Assembly (NCBI GenBank): GCA_029224185.1
Contig: CM055205.1
Location: 19,656,542 to 19,720,541 of the forward strand
Direction of reading: 5' to 3'
Source of the DNA: Karalla daura
Taxonomy: Eukaryota > Chordata > Actinopteri > Chaetodontiformes > Leiognathidae
DNA length: 64,000 bases
Position 1 is the first letter of the stretch; every line of letters begins with the position of its first letter. This document shows positions 62,400 through 64,000 of this stretch, one piece after another. Made by a program: the position numbers and the translations under genes. The notes under the pieces are model-generated. The model saw only the letters and a program-made list of their open reading frames with translations, made no database searches and was not told the DNA's origin.

Positions 62400-64000
62400 G
62401 TCATGTTTCTTTGTCATCTCTAGCTGTTAGTTTTGGTTTGTTTCTACCTTTACTCCTATATACTGTACTATACTCCTCAATACTGTACATGCATAAACAT
62501 AGTCACTACGCTTACACTCCATGGTCCTAACTGACCTCATACAGATACTAAATCAACCAGAGATGTTCTGTATTGTAGATGCAGAGCACTCCAGTTATTT
62601 TGAATGGAGAGATAGGGAACAGATTCACAGGACTGTGCACACATAGTGAAGTACTCTAGAAAAGAGTATTTTAAACATCATTCTCTGGTAAAGTCTGTTT
62701 CACTGGTGATCATGTATGTTTTGTTCTGTCCTGCTGTCACATTATAGGATGGCTTTGACCATGTCCTCATTCGTTTAGATAAGGGTCTAGTCAGCTCGGG
62801 AGTTTCGCAGCCTTACCAAGATGGCTGCCGAGTGGCAGGACATGACTGTAGGGACTTTGGTTCGACTCAGCTCTGTCCTGAAATCATTAGCTGGAGTCGA
62901 TTAAGTCTGTTGTATGGCATAAAGTTGATATTTTTTAGTAGGAGTTATATCTCCAGATTTAGACACGGAAGAAGAATCATTTAAGGTGAGCGATGATGGA
63001 CAAACAAACAGGATAGACCAGATCTCCTCTTCACATCTTGCAAATGGCAAAAATCAGCCCAAACCAGTCAGGTTAGATTCCTATCATACATCATACGTTC
63101 TATCATATGTGCTGTGGTATCACACACAATTCATTTCATATCATGTGTGAACAGATCCATGTAGAACTGCGGCACACAGATTTTCACCTATGGAGGTTTA
63201 AAAAATCTGTTAAAAGTGTATCCTCGTTCTCTTTGTTTTCATGTATAAAAGGGTAGAGGTGCAGCCGAGTAGATCTTTCATGTAACTTAAAAACTACACA
63301 CACACACACAGTTATTTTTGAGATGTCTGAAAGATCAACTGTGCTGCACAGCCTTTGTCACAATAAAAGAGCAAGCTAAAATGAATGTTGCTCATCAACA
63401 GCAGCAGGCTATGTGAAGGCAACTGGCAACATTCACTCTTTGGATCATACCAAGATTCCCACTCTACCAAATGACCTTTCCCCAAATAATTACTAGATGA
63501 ATGAATAACTCCACCTCTTAAACATCAGTTGCTGTCACTCTTGTGACGTGAAGTGTTATGTTAAGTGTAAAGTGTTTTCAAACAGCTGTAGTTACTGTGA
63601 CAGGATGAAAGTACATATGCTATCAGGAAACAGAAAAACAGACATTTGGAAAATGGAGATTTTATTGAAAAGCGATAGAGCACAAAAGCAATAAGACAGC
63701 AACCTCAGAAATTTATCTGCTTAACCCAACACAAGTGATTCTAAGCATTGTTTCATTTCAGAATATCTTTAAAAGAACAAAAAACTTATGAGCAAAAAAT
63801 ATCCTCAAGATTTCCATCAGTGCCTACAGCTCAAAATATCCCATAATGATTAAGAAACACAACTTAAACTATAACATACTTCAAAACGGATCAAACCAAA
63901 CAAGTACACACTCTAGATTACTTGAGAAAAACATAAATAAGTGCTTTTGGTTTGTTTTGATCAAAACAAACCTTAGATTTACTAAATCTGAAGGAAATAT
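62400..64000. other. Intergenic right end
   Basis: No coding exon recognised. A YY1-like aagatggctgccg sits near 62819. A minus-strand AATAAA at 63661-63666 is followed (towards 64000) by A/T-rich sequence that could be the 3'UTR of a minus-strand gene lying beyond the window; this is a guess. Confidence 0.35.

Overview
The window is vertebrate nuclear DNA, almost certainly from a ray-finned (probably acanthomorph) fish. The evidence is compact GT-AG introns, dense CA, GATA and CAGA microsatellites, a fish-type non-LTR retrotransposon, and a gene content that matches the teleost MHC class I region. The species cannot be fixed from the sequence.

Layout. 1-16150 (+): col11a2, from close to the start of its triple helix through the C-propeptide and a long 3'UTR. 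16750-19595 (-): hsd17b8. 21310-28610 (-): brd2, with a TATA box and a dense CCAAT-box promoter. 28650-38440: about 10 kb with no recognisable gene. 38446-43460 (-): an almost intact CR1/L2-type LINE with two ORFs. 43560-48471 (-): tap2. 49100-51168 (-): psmb9. 52570-55340 (-): psmb12. 55471-57760 (+): psmb13, divergent from psmb12 across 130 bp. 58513-62390 (+): psmb8. 62400-64000: no gene seen, possibly the 3'UTR tail of a minus-strand neighbour.

How the genes work together. Psmb8 (beta5-type), Psmb9 and Psmb12 (beta1-type) and Psmb13 (beta2-type) are the catalytic subunits of the inducible proteasome that cuts peptides for MHC class I. Tap2 is half of the transporter that moves those peptides into the ER. 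IRF/ISRE-like motifs, plus one GAS motif, lie upstream of tap2, psmb9, the psmb12/psmb13 pair and psmb8, which fits shared interferon control. brd2, hsd17b8 and col11a2 are housekeeping or developmental genes with the conserved MHC-flanking linkage.

Exon boundaries were read by hand from splice consensus and reading-frame continuity. All six complete multi-exon genes splice to uninterrupted frames: Hsd17b8 251 aa, Brd2 829 aa, Tap2 709 aa, Psmb9 214 aa, Psmb12 217 aa, Psmb13 274 aa and Psmb8 275 aa if the seventh is counted with psmb8. I found no evidence of a wholly new biological system. The most interesting points are residue-level (Tap2 signature motif, proteasome S1-pocket residues, a collagen C-propeptide cysteine), splice-site-level (two GC donors, a repeat-filled tap2 intron) and promoter-level.
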